From the NCBI RefSeq assembly GCF_900215205.1, contig NZ_OBDY01000019.1, positions 1-64,000 on the forward strand: DNA of 64,000 bases, read 5' to 3'. This stretch comes from Paractinoplanes atraurantiacus. Its GTDB lineage: Bacteria; Actinomycetota; Actinomycetes; Mycobacteriales; Micromonosporaceae. Below are positions 23,596 to 32,177 of the stretch, in pieces (the stretch's first letter is position 1; each line of letters starts with the position of its first letter). A program made the translations under genes and the position numbers. The notes under the pieces are model-generated. The model did no database searches, was not told the origin of the DNA, and saw only the letters and a list, made by a program, of their open reading frames with translations.

Positions 23596-26286
23596 ATCCC
23601 CCAGGGCCGCGGCCAGCTCGCGCCGCGACGTGATGCCGAGCTTGTTGAAGATCTTGCGGAGGTGCCACTCGACGGTGCGCGGGCTGAGGAAAAGCGCGGC
23701 GGCGATCTCCGGGTTGGTCAGGCCGTCGATGGCCCGTCGCGCTATCTGCGCCTCCTGCGGCGTCAGATCATCCCGTACACCGGTGGACCGCTTCCGGACG
23801 GTTTCGCCCGTGGCGACCAGCTCGCGTCCGGCACGATCCTCGAACGCCTCGGCCCCCATGGTGGCGAACGCGTCGTGGGCCGCCCGCAGCACGACCCGGG
23901 CGTCACCGCGACGGTTGGCCCGGCGCAGCCACTCGCCGTACAGCAAGCGCGCCCTTGCCTGAAGAAGACCGAGGCGGCCGCCGCCCAGATGCTCGATGGC
24001 CGCTCGGTAATGCTGCTCCGGAGCCGAACTGGTCAGGGCATCGGCCAGCTCTCGCGCCCCCAGCGCCCACGGTGTGCCGGCGGCGGACGTCCGCTCGGCC
24101 AGCCGGTCGCGGGCCTCCATCGCGGTGTCGAGATCACCGGCCCGGCTCGCGGCCTCGACCAGCTCGCTCAGCGACCATCCGTAGGACGAAAGGTCCGGAT
24201 ATTCGGCGCTGAACCGGGCCGCCCGCAAAGCCGCCTCGAAGTTGCCGAGACCGTTGTGGAGCACCGCCTTCGCGTAGCCGGTGATGCCGAGCAGCCGCCC
24301 CACGCCGAGCTCGGTGACCTCGCGTTCGGCGGTCGCGATCAGCTCCAGCGCCTGCGCCTCACGGCCCCGATGTGCGGCCATGAAGATCGTGTTCGCGAGC
24401 GGCCCCTGCCGCCCGGTCGACTCGGCGACCGTGATCGACTCGTCGGCCAGTCCCTGTGCGTCGGCGAAACGACCCGAGAAGATCAAGGACGAGGTCCGGT
24501 ACGACAACGCGGTGAGCAGGATCGGCAGCGCACCGAGCCGGCGCGCGTAGTCGAGCCCCTGCCGGGCGAGCCGGTCCCACGCGGCGTCGTCGTAGATCTC
24601 CAGCGCGACCATGGCGGCCAGCCAGAGCAGCTCCATGTCATCATCGCTGGTCACGGCCTCGAGGGCAGCGGCGAACCGGGGCACGGCCGGCGCATAGCCG
24701 TCGAGACTCCAGGTGATGAGGCCGGTGAGGAAGAGACCGGCCGGATCGTCCCCGGCCGGAAGACCGCGGGCCGCCTCGGCGGTGCTCCTCAGGGCGTCAG
24801 CGCCACCGAGCCGCCCGGCGTGCACGGCCGACCCGAGCGCTTCGAGATAGGTCTGCCGGGCCGCGGCGGCATCGAGGTCGGCCAGCCGCCCGGCCGCGGC
24901 GTGCAACGGACCGGAGGCGCTGCCCGGGTTGACCGCGAAGGCGACCTTGGCGCGAACCCGTTCCAGGTCGGCCCGCTGCAGCGGCCCGAGCGGACCGAGC
25001 TCGGCCGCGGCCAGCAGGTCGGGCACGTCGGAGGTGGCGCCGGCATCGAGACGGGCCCGGGCGGCGGCGATCGTACGGGCCGAACGCTTCTTCGGGTCCG
25101 GGGTGAGAATGGCAGCCCGTTCGAGGAAGGAGGCGGCGGCCGACCGTCCACCGCGGGCCAGAGCGCGGTCGGCGGAGCGTTCGAGCTCGCCGGCCACCTC
25201 CTCGTCGGGCCCGACCGCGGCGTGCGCCCGATGCCAGGCCCGCCGATCGGGATCGAGCTGAGGGTCGGTGACCTGGGCCAACGCGGCGTGCACCTGCCGA
25301 AGCTCACCCGGCTCGGCCGACCGCCAGCTCGCCGACCGCACCAGCGGATGACGGAAACGAACCCGGCTGCCCACCTCCAGAAGCCCCTCGGATGCCGCGG
25401 GCCCCGCCGCATCCGGGCCGACACCGAGCAAATCAAGAGCACGCCACAGCAGGGGTACGTCCCCCACAGGCTCGACAGCCGCGGCCAGCATCAACCGCTG
25501 GGTCTCGCCCGGGAGCCCACCGATGCGCCGCCGGAAGCCTTCCTCGACCCGCCCGGCGAGCGAGGTGCTGTGCCCACCGAACCCGAACGCCAACTCGGCC
25601 GGCGAAAGGTCTTTAGGAAGCTCCAGAAGCGCCAGCGGATTGCCATGCGTCTCGGCCACGATTCGATCCCGTACGCGCGAATCAACCGACCCCACCAGAA
25701 CGGAGCCGAGCAGAGCATGGGCGTCGGCATCCCCGAGCCCGTCGATCCGCAGCTCGGGAAGATCCTTGTTCCAAGGAGTGCGAGACGCCAGCACAAGCGC
25801 GACCGATTCGGCATCGAGCCGCCGGGCGACAAAGGCCAGCACAAGCCCCGAATGCCGATCAAGCCATTGCACGTCGTCGACGACACAGACAAGAGGCTTC
25901 TCGGAGGCCGCCTCGGCAAAGAGCCCGAGAACGGCCATGCCAAGCAGCAGGATCTCCGGCGGCGGCCCCGCGGTCAGCCCGAAAGCAGTCGACAAGGCCG
26001 TCCGCTGCACCTCGGGAAGCCGGTCGAGATGCGGCAGAAGAGGCGCACAGAGCTGCTGCAAGGCCGAGTAGGCGATATCCGACTCGAGCTCGACCCCCGC
26101 CGCCCGCACAACGCGGAAATGCCCGGCCCGCTCCACGAGATAGTCGAGCAGAGCGCTCTTGCCCACGCCGGCCTCGCCATGGAGAGCCAGCACCCGGCTG
26201 CGCCCGTCGCTCACATCCCGCAGCAGCCCATCGAGAGCGTCCCGCTCCCGGCGTCGCCCGAGCAGCCCTGTTGTGTCGTCCCGCAA
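23581..26286 (-). CDS. Large LuxR-family (LAL) ATPase transcriptional regulator
   Basis: 901 residues. Walker A GEAGVGKSALLDYL lies near residue 38, Walker B CVVDDVQWLDRHSG about 140, then a long helical/TPR-like middle and a C-terminal LuxR HTH (LTPQEAQIARRAIDGLTNPEIAAALFLSPRTVEWHLRKIF in the last 65 residues). This is the LAL (large ATP-binding LuxR, MalT-like) class. Its targets cannot be told from the sequence; it is not in a biosynthetic cluster. The next 316 bp upstream hold its promoter side and then the start of mobile DNA at about 26400. Confidence 0.93.
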   Translation of the reverse strand: MRDDTTGLLGRRRERDALDGLLRDVSDGRSRVLALHGEAGVGKSALLDYLVERAGHFRVVRAAGVELESDIAYSALQQLCAPLLPHLDRLPEVQRTALSTAFGLTAGPPPEILLLGMAVLGLFAEAASEKPLVCVVDDVQWLDRHSGLVLAFVARRLDAESVALVLASRTPWNKDLPELRIDGLGDADAHALLGSVLVGSVDSRVRDRIVAETHGNPLALLELPKDLSPAELAFGFGGHSTSLAGRVEEGFRRRIGGLPGETQRLMLAAAVEPVGDVPLLWRALDLLGVGPDAAGPAASEGLLEVGSRVRFRHPLVRSASWRSAEPGELRQVHAALAQVTDPQLDPDRRAWHRAHAAVGPDEEVAGELERSADRALARGGRSAAASFLERAAILTPDPKKRSARTIAAARARLDAGATSDVPDLLAAAELGPLGPLQRADLERVRAKVAFAVNPGSASGPLHAAAGRLADLDAAAARQTYLEALGSAVHAGRLGGADALRSTAEAARGLPAGDDPAGLFLTGLITWSLDGYAPAVPRFAAALEAVTSDDDMELLWLAAMVALEIYDDAAWDRLARQGLDYARRLGALPILLTALSYRTSSLIFSGRFADAQGLADESITVAESTGRQGPLANTIFMAAHRGREAQALELIATAEREVTELGVGRLLGITGYAKAVLHNGLGNFEAALRAARFSAEYPDLSSYGWSLSELVEAASRAGDLDTAMEARDRLAERTSAAGTPWALGARELADALTSSAPEQHYRAAIEHLGGGRLGLLQARARLLYGEWLRRANRRGDARVVLRAAHDAFATMGAEAFEDRAGRELVATGETVRKRSTGVRDDLTPQEAQIARRAIDGLTNPEIAAALFLSPRTVEWHLRKIFNKLGITSRRELAAALGDSGRP

Positions 26287-26408
26287 CTTTCCTCCCAGCG
26301 ACCAGGAAGCCTACCCGCGGCAGTTACACCGGACGACGAACACGACGCTCCGAGAACTCCAGGACGTGAGCCGCAAACGGTGTTGGGTGGCGCGTAAAGT
26401 CCGGAGGT

Positions 26409-26443
26409 GAAAGCCCGGAGCACTACCTTTGCTCCGGGCTTTC
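26409..26443. terminator. Strong hairpin upstream of the first short GntR gene
   Basis: Arms GAAAGCCCGGAGCA and TGCTCCGGGCTTTC (14 bp) around a 7-base loop. The same hairpin, slightly diverged, stands at the same distance before the second short GntR gene (34460-34494), so it is part of a duplicated cassette. Confidence 0.75.
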
Positions 26444-26503
26444 ATCTTGACCACGGGCGGATGGTTGCTGGTCCGGACCCCGCTATCTTTGGGCTGCCTT
26501 AGC

Positions 26504-26596
26504 GCCAACCGAGGTTGCCCAGTGCCAACCTCCCATAACCAGCATTGGGTAGTCAAGGGCTAGTCGTTGGTGGTCTACTCGGGGTGCCAACCGAGG
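26504..26596 (+). promoter_or_regulatory. Leader of short GntR gene, with paired GCCAACCGAGG repeats
   Basis: GCCAACCGAGG occurs at 26504-26514 and 26586-26596, bracketing GGTAGTCA/GGCTAGTCG repeats. The second copy of the cassette has the same arrangement at 34550-34642. Probably promoter and autoregulatory sites. Confidence 0.5.
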
Positions 26597-26603
26597 AGAA
26601 GCC

Positions 26604-26834
26604 GTGCCACCGCGCTACCGATACGAAGAGATCGCCACTGACCTCGAGAAGCGGATCGAGGCTGGGGAGTTTCCTCCCGGATCCCGCCTGCCGAGCCGAC
26701 GTCAGTTGATCGAGCAATACGAGGTCACCGAGCCGGTCATCGACCGCGCGATGCTCATCCTTCGCGTCAAGGGAATCACCGAGACACTCTCCGGCGTCGG
26801 TGTCTACGTCCGCGAAGACGACGGGGGAGAGTAA
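26604..26834 (+). CDS. Short GntR-type HTH protein (copy 1, outside current AICE)
   Basis: 76 residues from GTG, preceded by GAGGAGAAGCC. It is almost only a GntR winged helix (YEEIATDLEKRIEAGEFPPG, SRLPSRRQLIEQYEVTEPVI) with no effector domain. It is about 80% like the protein at 34652-34882, and the surrounding 440 bp are also duplicated. Short GntR proteins of this type are found in AICEs as maintenance or transfer repressors. This copy lies left of the left att repeat and is best explained as a remnant of an older, related element at the same tRNA. The 146 bp after it contain a 10-bp inverted repeat (26916-26925/26960-26969) and no gene. Confidence 0.75.
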   Translation: MPPRYRYEEIATDLEKRIEAGEFPPGSRLPSRRQLIEQYEVTEPVIDRAMLILRVKGITETLSGVGVYVREDDGGE

Positions 26835-27089
26835 GGCTCCGCCCACTCCAGGCGCGCGACCGGCAACGTCCGGAGCGGCTTTCAGGAGTACGCCGCTGTG
26901 GCTGGACGCCGCCAGAACGGAAGCGTGAAAGGCGACCCGGACAAGGCGCTCCGCGCTGCCGCTTCCGTTCGCGCCTGAACTGCGGAGGGCGTGGTGTTCT
27001 GGCTCAGGACATAGGAAACCCATGTCTCAAGACATCGGAAACGGTGTGCCAGGACATCGGCAACTCTGGATGCCAGTGATCGTCGCAGG

Positions 27090-28316
27090 GTGTCCAAAGC
27101 CCGTCTCGTGATCACCGCCGTCATCGTCGAGGGCCGTAGCCAGGCCGAGACCGCCCGCGCCTACGGCGTGTCCAAAGGCTGGGTGTCTAAGTTGATCGCC
27201 CCCTACCGGGCCGAGGGCAACGTCGCGTTCGAGCCACGATCCCGCCGGCCCCGATCGTCACCGACCGCAACCAGCCCCGAGGCCGTCGAGCTGATCGTCG
27301 CGACCCGCAAACATCTCACCGAGCGGGGCCTGGACGCCGGGCCCGACACCATCGGCTGGCATCTGCAACACCACCACCGGATCACCGTCTCGCGGGCCAC
27401 CATCGCCCGGCACCTGGCCGCCCAAGGCTTGGTCGTCCCCGAGCCGGCGAAACGGCCGAAAAGCTCCTACATCCGCTTCGCCGCAGAGCAGCCCAACGAA
27501 TGTTGGCAAGCCGACTTCACTCACTACCGCCTCACCCACCCCGACGGCAGGCCCGGACCCGACGCCGAAATCCTGACCTTCCTCGACGACCACTCCCGCT
27601 ACGCCCTCACGGTCACCGCTCACCCCAGGGTCACCGGCCCGATCGTCCGGCGCGTCTTCGGCAAAGCCGTTACGGCACATGAGATTCCGGCTTCCACGCT
27701 GACCGACAATGGCATGGTCTTCACCACCCGCCTGTCCGGCGGCAGCCTGCGCAGCACCCGCGGCCGCAACGGCTTCGAACACGACCTGCACCGCCTGGGC
27801 GTCACCCAGAAGAACTCCCGCCCGAACCACCCCACCACCTGCGGCAAAGTCGAACGCTTCCAGCAAACCCTGAAGAAGTGGCTCCGCGGCCAAGCCACCC
27901 AACCCGTCACGATCGCCGCGCTGCAAACCCTGATCGACGCGTTCACCGACGAGTACAACCACCGCCGGCCACACCGATCCCTGCCCCGGCACGCCACCCC
28001 AGCCACCACCTACCAAGCCCGGCCCAAAGCCGCTCCACGGCGGCCAGATCAGAAGACAACCCACGATCGGCTGCGCCGCGACCGCATCGACAAAGCCGGG
28101 AAAATCACCCTGCGTCACAACGGGCAGCTCTACTCCATCGGCGTCGGACGAACCCACACCGGAACCCACGTCCTCGTACTCGCCCAGGACCGCGACATCC
28201 GCATCATCAACGCCGCCACCGGCGAACTCCTGCGCGAACTCGTCCTCGACCCCACCAAGCGCTACCAGCCCACCGGCCGACCACCCGGACGCACCCCGAC
28301 AACAAGAAACCCCTGA
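27090..28316 (+). CDS. IS481-family transposase
   Basis: 408 residues from GTG 27090. N-terminal HTH (RSQAETARAYGVSKGWVSKLIAPYRAEG), then an rve integrase core with first Asp in WQADFTHY, second in TDNGMVF and Glu in CGKVERFQQTLKKWL (DDE), followed by the EYNHRRPHRSL motif. Complete and apparently active. It is the only gene of the IS. Confidence 0.93.
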   Translation: MSKARLVITAVIVEGRSQAETARAYGVSKGWVSKLIAPYRAEGNVAFEPRSRRPRSSPTATSPEAVELIVATRKHLTERGLDAGPDTIGWHLQHHHRITVSRATIARHLAAQGLVVPEPAKRPKSSYIRFAAEQPNECWQADFTHYRLTHPDGRPGPDAEILTFLDDHSRYALTVTAHPRVTGPIVRRVFGKAVTAHEIPASTLTDNGMVFTTRLSGGSLRSTRGRNGFEHDLHRLGVTQKNSRPNHPTTCGKVERFQQTLKKWLRGQATQPVTIAALQTLIDAFTDEYNHRRPHRSLPRHATPATTYQARPKAAPRRPDQKTTHDRLRRDRIDKAGKITLRHNGQLYSIGVGRTHTGTHVLVLAQDRDIRIINAATGELLRELVLDPTKRYQPTGRPPGRTPTTRNP

Positions 28317-28342
28317 ACCTGCAACCGCAGGTTCAGGGGTTT
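28307..28342. terminator. Hairpin at the end of the IS481 transposase gene
   Basis: Perfect 16-bp arms (AAACCCCTGAACCTGC / GCAGGTTCAGGGGTTT) with a 4-base loop overlap the transposase stop codon and the right inverted repeat, giving a terminator that also faces out of the IS. Confidence 0.8.
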
Positions 28343-28365
28343 CCGATGTCCTGAGACATCACAAT

Positions 28366-28426
28366 GCGGAGGGCGTGGGATTCGAACCCACGATGAGTTT
28401 CCCCATACCGGTTTTCAAGACCGGCG
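28366..28426. repeat. attL, 61-bp copy of the tRNA-Ser 3' end
   Basis: Identical over 61 bp to 49792-49852, the 3' part of the intact tRNA-Ser(UGA) gene. It covers the acceptor 3' strand, T arm, variable arm and anticodon stem-loop, so it is a pseudo-tRNA remnant created by site-specific integration. Its outer edge has been split by the IS481 insertion. Confidence 0.93.
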
Positions 28427-28470
28427 ATTCCCCGGCCCTGACCTGCCGATATCCACGATGTATGTATGAC

Positions 28471-28490
28471 GTGGTCGCGCCATGGTCGCA
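28471..28490. repeat. Possible integrase/excisionase arm site, left
   Basis: GTGGTCGCGCCATGGTCGCA is repeated with two changes at 49655-49674 near the other end. It lies 45 bp inside attL. Such subterminal repeats may be arm-type binding sites; this is inference. Confidence 0.4.
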
Positions 28491-28520
28491 GCTGTGGGAG
28501 GACCGCAGTCCACGGGCCGC

Positions 28521-29513
28521 CTACCGGACCACATTCGTTGTCACAAGCGCCATCAGATCGTCGACGGTGAGCCAGGGTGAGGTCCGGTGGATCATCCGAT
28601 GGCAGTTTGAACAAAGTAGGACGAGGTCATCAGCCCGCGTCTTGACCGGACCACTGACATGAAGAGGCGTCCGGTGGTGGACCTCAATGAAGTCAGCGCC
28701 GCGAATGCCATACGTCCGCTGGAAGTCGAACCCGCATGCCTCACACGCGATCTTCCCGTGCTGCCGCTTGTATGCCTCGATGACCTTGCGCCGCAGCCGA
28801 GGATCGCGCTCGCGACGAAGGTGGCGCCGTTCAAGAACCGCTCCCTCGTCGGCGCTTAGACCATCTAAGTCTAGATCCACAAGGCTCACGGCATCGTTGG
28901 CCTCAGCGAGCATCGCCATCCGAATGGCCTTCGCCTCGGCCGCCATCGCCGCAGGTCGGCTGACAAAGGCTTCGATCACCACACGGTCGTGCTGACCGCC
29001 CTTCGTCGGCTTCCCGGTGTACTCGGGATGCTGAGTCGCGATGTCGGCCGTCTTGCGCGCCACACCGTTGCGGTTCCTGAAGTCCGACCCGCGTGTCTCT
29101 AGAGGGTGTGCAGGGTTGAACTGGAGCAGCTCAGACAGCTCACCCACCCGCTCGTCCTCAGAGTCGAGCCAACGCCAATCGTTATCGCGGACAAGATCGC
29201 AAGCCAGCACGACTTCATCGCGTGTCCACGGTGGATTGCGATGCGTGCGCACCACAAAACCGAGAGCTTGCAGACGTCGGACGACGGTGGCGTCTCCGCC
29301 AGTGAAGTCCCCCGAGCGTAGATAGTCACCGGTTCGCACCCCGTGCGCGTAGCCGGCGATGGCCTTGGAGTCGTACCGGGAGCCGTTCAGCTCCAGGAAG
29401 TAGGTCCGGGCGGTACCGAAACCGTGCCTCTCCAGGAACTCATCTCGCCCGAGTCGGTCAAACTCGGCAACGGCGGCAAGGACGTCTGATCGGGTCAAGC
29501 TCGCCAGCGACAT
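28521..29513 (-). CDS. HNH endonuclease, ScoMcrA-like (type IV restriction candidate)
   Basis: 330 residues. The N-terminal part (SRYDSKAIAGYAHGVRTG; LQALGFVV) matches the head domain found in ScoMcrA and other actinomycete modified-DNA restriction enzymes. The C-terminal domain is HNH with two zinc pairs, CEACGFDF and LLCSNCHRMIH, and the catalytic EVHHRTPLH. I do not see a separate SRA or sulfur-binding domain in the middle. Likely cuts modified (methylated or phosphorothioated) DNA; the modification is not identified. It is AICE cargo adjacent to attL and may shield the host from phage or the element from competitors. Confidence 0.8.
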   Translation of the reverse strand: MSLASLTRSDVLAAVAEFDRLGRDEFLERHGFGTARTYFLELNGSRYDSKAIAGYAHGVRTGDYLRSGDFTGGDATVVRRLQALGFVVRTHRNPPWTRDEVVLACDLVRDNDWRWLDSEDERVGELSELLQFNPAHPLETRGSDFRNRNGVARKTADIATQHPEYTGKPTKGGQHDRVVIEAFVSRPAAMAAEAKAIRMAMLAEANDAVSLVDLDLDGLSADEGAVLERRHLRRERDPRLRRKVIEAYKRQHGKIACEACGFDFQRTYGIRGADFIEVHHRTPLHVSGPVKTRADDLVLLCSNCHRMIHRTSPWLTVDDLMALVTTNVVR

Positions 29514-29600
29514 AGCCGCACTCTAGGGCTCAGGTATGACAAGCATCAGTCTCGCTTCTCTGCGATGATCGACCGCCCGCCGTCGCGGCAGCCCGACCCT

Positions 29601-29798
29601 CTAGCCAAGAGCCTCTAACTGTGCTTGGAGATCTTGTGCCTTCGCGACGGTTGCGCCCAAGTCTGTGAGCACGTCGATCGCGTCCTGCCAGTCATCGGTG
29701 GTAACGCCCTTGTCGATTGCCGTTGCCGCCCGCTGCACGTCGCTTTGAGCGGAAGCTTTGACGTCAGCGTACTGATCTTGTAAGTCTTGTCTTGGCAC
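29601..29798 (-). CDS. Small helical protein of unknown function
   Basis: 65 residues from GTG 29798, with a perfect GAGGAGG ribosome site six bases upstream, which is why I trust it. The sequence (QDQYADVKASAQSDVQRAA; AQDLQAQLEALG) is acidic and predicted helical, perhaps a coiled-coil dimer. No family recognised. It sits between the HNH nuclease and the ATPase-nuclease, oriented with the former. Confidence 0.55.
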   Translation of the reverse strand: MPRQDLQDQYADVKASAQSDVQRAATAIDKGVTTDDWQDAIDVLTDLGATVAKAQDLQAQLEALG

Positions 29799-29991
29799 TG
29801 CGCTCCTCCTCGCTTAACACCTAAGAGCACAGTAAGTTCGCTAGACCACCAAACAACCCTGTTCGGCCATTTCGGCCCTAATCTGCGGTGGCCTGGGCTG
29901 AGAGCGGCAGACCAACTAGGCCAAACCGCCGATCCCAAATCAGCAACCGACCTGTCAGGCTGCTTCGGTCACGGATGACGAGGGGGCAGGA

Positions 29992-32085
29992 ATGGCGCGA
30001 AAAGCCAACAGACGGACAAAGGTTGCACAACCCGCTGACGTGCCGTCGCCCCGACAAACGAGCACGCGCAGTATTCCCCGGGGGACGATCAACAAGCTTT
30101 ACGTGGGAGCATCGTTCGCCGAGAACGACCTTGTTCCCACTGATCCCGAAGTCTATGTGCACACACCACCGTTCGATTCGGCGATCGATCACTATAGTGG
30201 CAAGTATTTCTATGTAGGAAGACGCGGCACCGGAAAAACTGCGCTCAGGACCTTCTGCGAACAGAATCTTCCTCACGCTCGCGCGATCGTTCCTGAGATA
30301 TTCTCGCCCACGTCGGGCATGTTCGACCTCGAACTATTTGCGAATCCCAAGAAGGGCCCCTTCCGCGCACTTGTATCGGTTTTCAAAAGAGTTCTGTTGG
30401 GCGAACTGCTACTTATGTGGCGTGAAGCTCACCCAACCTTCGCAACCGTACCGAGTCGTTGCGCCGCAGAACTGTCGGGACCCTGCTCGGACGACTTCGA
30501 CACACGAACCGTGTTGGCGCTCAAAGGAATTGCGCACGCGGTTAGAGAAGAAAACGATGAGGCGCTCATATCGGAAAATAAGGCAACCAAGAACCTCATC
30601 GAAGAAATGAAGGTGCTACAGAGCGGCGGGAAATACACACTGCTGGTCGACAGTATCGATGACTTCTGGGATGCATCCGACCAAGCGCTCACCTACCTAA
30701 CAGCATTCCTCCACGCGAGCCTAGAGGTCTCTACCCAAATTCCATGGGGACGCGTCTTGGTATTCCTCAGGGAGAATATATTTGAGCGAGTACGCGCACG
30801 CGATTCTGAATCCTCCAGGCTAGAGACATCGATTTCCGGGCTTGGCTGGAACCAACGTCAACTGGTCGAGCTGGTCGAACGAAGGCTTCGGCGAGCACTA
30901 GTAGCGAAGCCTGCGCTCGGCGGCCCCACATGGGAGGCGTTCTTCGAGGACGGGCCGATAGCGCGCAAAGAGATCCTCGAATTCTGCCACGACAGACCCC
31001 GCGACGTACTAATCTACGTGTCTCACGCCATCGACTCGGCCAAAGAGCGCGGGAACGAAATCATACGCTTGGAGGACGTCGAAGGTGCTCGTCGCAAATT
31101 CTCCGACAATCGACTCAAGGACCTTGGCGATGAGTACGCAGAAAACTTCCCGCAGATTGCACTGGTTCTTACTCGCTTTTACGGGCTAGGTCGAAGATTT
31201 ACGGTCAGCGGAATCGAGGCCCTAATACGGGGACTGCTGAACGACACTGAGGTCAAGAGGCTATGTGCCAGCTGGATATTCGACCATCAAGCACCAGAGC
31301 TTTTCGTGCGCCTGCTATATAACATCGGTTTCGTCGGTATCGAGAAGGCAGGGCGCCCCGTCAAGTTCCGTGCGCTCGGGCCACAAGATACGAGTCCCCC
31401 TGCGGTTGACTCGGACGCAACGATTGTCGTTCACCGGTGTTACTGGGATGCGCTTGACTTGCAGGATTCGCTTGTGCGAGAGCTTCCGGACTCCACGAAG
31501 CTCGGCCGAGTTGGCATAGTCGAGGAGCTTCCTGGTGGCCTGTCGCCCACGGACTACATCGAACACCTCGAAGATCTGGAGCTGAGGCTAACCTCAATTC
31601 CACTCGGCCATCCCGGCGCCACACAATTTGAGAATGCCATTGGTGATCTATTGCGGCTTTGCTTCTTTAGAGCGCTTGACAACGTCGAGGCAAGGTCTAG
31701 AACCGTCAACGGTGAGGCTATACGCGATTGGATTGCTGCGATTCGAGCGCACACGGGATTCTGGTCTATCATTCGGCAACGATATAGCGCGACGCAGGTA
31801 GTGTGGGAATGCAAAAACTACGAAAACCTGCACTCGGACGATTTCCAACAGATCTCTTACTACTTAAATGACACCATCGGCAAATTCGGTATCATAGCCT
31901 TCCGAGGCGAGGTACAGACGTCATACATGCGTCATATTGAGAGAATCTCGCGTGACCGAGGTGCAGTTGTCCTACCCTTGGGAATTCGGGATCTTAAGAC
32001 GTTCATTCGCCAGGCCAAAGCCGGAAAGCTACGAGAAGCACACATTCAAGATCGATACGACGCTACCGTGCGAAAAATATCGTAG
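29992..32085 (+). CDS. P-loop ATPase fused to a PD-(D/E)XK nuclease-like domain (defence candidate)
   Basis: 697 residues, ATG 29992 after GAGGGGGCAGGA. Residues 35-330 resemble the Sll1717-type P-loop ATPases: YVGASFAEND, Walker A GRRGTGKT at 76-83, Walker B LLVDSIDD at about 217-224, then a winged-helix-like linker. The C-terminal part from about 540 has a restriction-nuclease pattern: an Asp near residue 581 (AIRDWI) and E606-x-K608 in VVWECKNYE. A one-gene ATPase-nuclease is typical of phage or plasmid defence. Codon use is clearly less GC-rich than the host genes (ATA, AAA, TTT common), pointing to recent transfer. Function is not demonstrated. Confidence 0.75.
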   Translation: MARKANRRTKVAQPADVPSPRQTSTRSIPRGTINKLYVGASFAENDLVPTDPEVYVHTPPFDSAIDHYSGKYFYVGRRGTGKTALRTFCEQNLPHARAIVPEIFSPTSGMFDLELFANPKKGPFRALVSVFKRVLLGELLLMWREAHPTFATVPSRCAAELSGPCSDDFDTRTVLALKGIAHAVREENDEALISENKATKNLIEEMKVLQSGGKYTLLVDSIDDFWDASDQALTYLTAFLHASLEVSTQIPWGRVLVFLRENIFERVRARDSESSRLETSISGLGWNQRQLVELVERRLRRALVAKPALGGPTWEAFFEDGPIARKEILEFCHDRPRDVLIYVSHAIDSAKERGNEIIRLEDVEGARRKFSDNRLKDLGDEYAENFPQIALVLTRFYGLGRRFTVSGIEALIRGLLNDTEVKRLCASWIFDHQAPELFVRLLYNIGFVGIEKAGRPVKFRALGPQDTSPPAVDSDATIVVHRCYWDALDLQDSLVRELPDSTKLGRVGIVEELPGGLSPTDYIEHLEDLELRLTSIPLGHPGATQFENAIGDLLRLCFFRALDNVEARSRTVNGEAIRDWIAAIRAHTGFWSIIRQRYSATQVVWECKNYENLHSDDFQQISYYLNDTIGKFGIIAFRGEVQTSYMRHIERISRDRGAVVLPLGIRDLKTFIRQAKAGKLREAHIQDRYDATVRKIS

Positions 32086-32177
32086 TCCATTCCAGCGCGT
32101 CGGCATTGCCGTGCTGTCGCGCCCCTGTTGGCAGGAAGCCAGTTCCTTCCATCGACTTTCTTCACTATGTTCGGTGC

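Larger units (their letters stand above)
26995..28363 (+). mobile_element. IS481-family insertion sequence inside attL
   Basis: A 1369-bp element with imperfect 27-bp terminal inverted repeats (26995-27021 and 28337-28363; 23 of 27 matching, TGT...ACA ends). It is flanked by the 14-bp direct repeat TGCGGAGGGCGTGG at 26981-26994 and 28365-28378, abutting exactly on the left and one base away on the right. That is a credible target duplication for IS481, and the target is the 3' end of the tRNA-derived att sequence. Two subterminal repeats of the CTCAGGACATCGGAAAC motif follow the left end (27026-27042, 27047-27063), possibly transposase sites. Confidence 0.85.

Noticed and set aside
23662..26397. 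911-codon plus-strand frame opposite the LAL regulator
   Set aside because: Arg/Gly/Pro-rich shadow; the LuxR HTH and Walker motifs are on the minus strand.
27023..28358. Alternative IS481 ends at the inner inverted repeats
   Set aside because: The inner repeats match well (19 of 20) but give no target duplication; the outer ends at 26995 and 28363 abut a 14-bp duplication.
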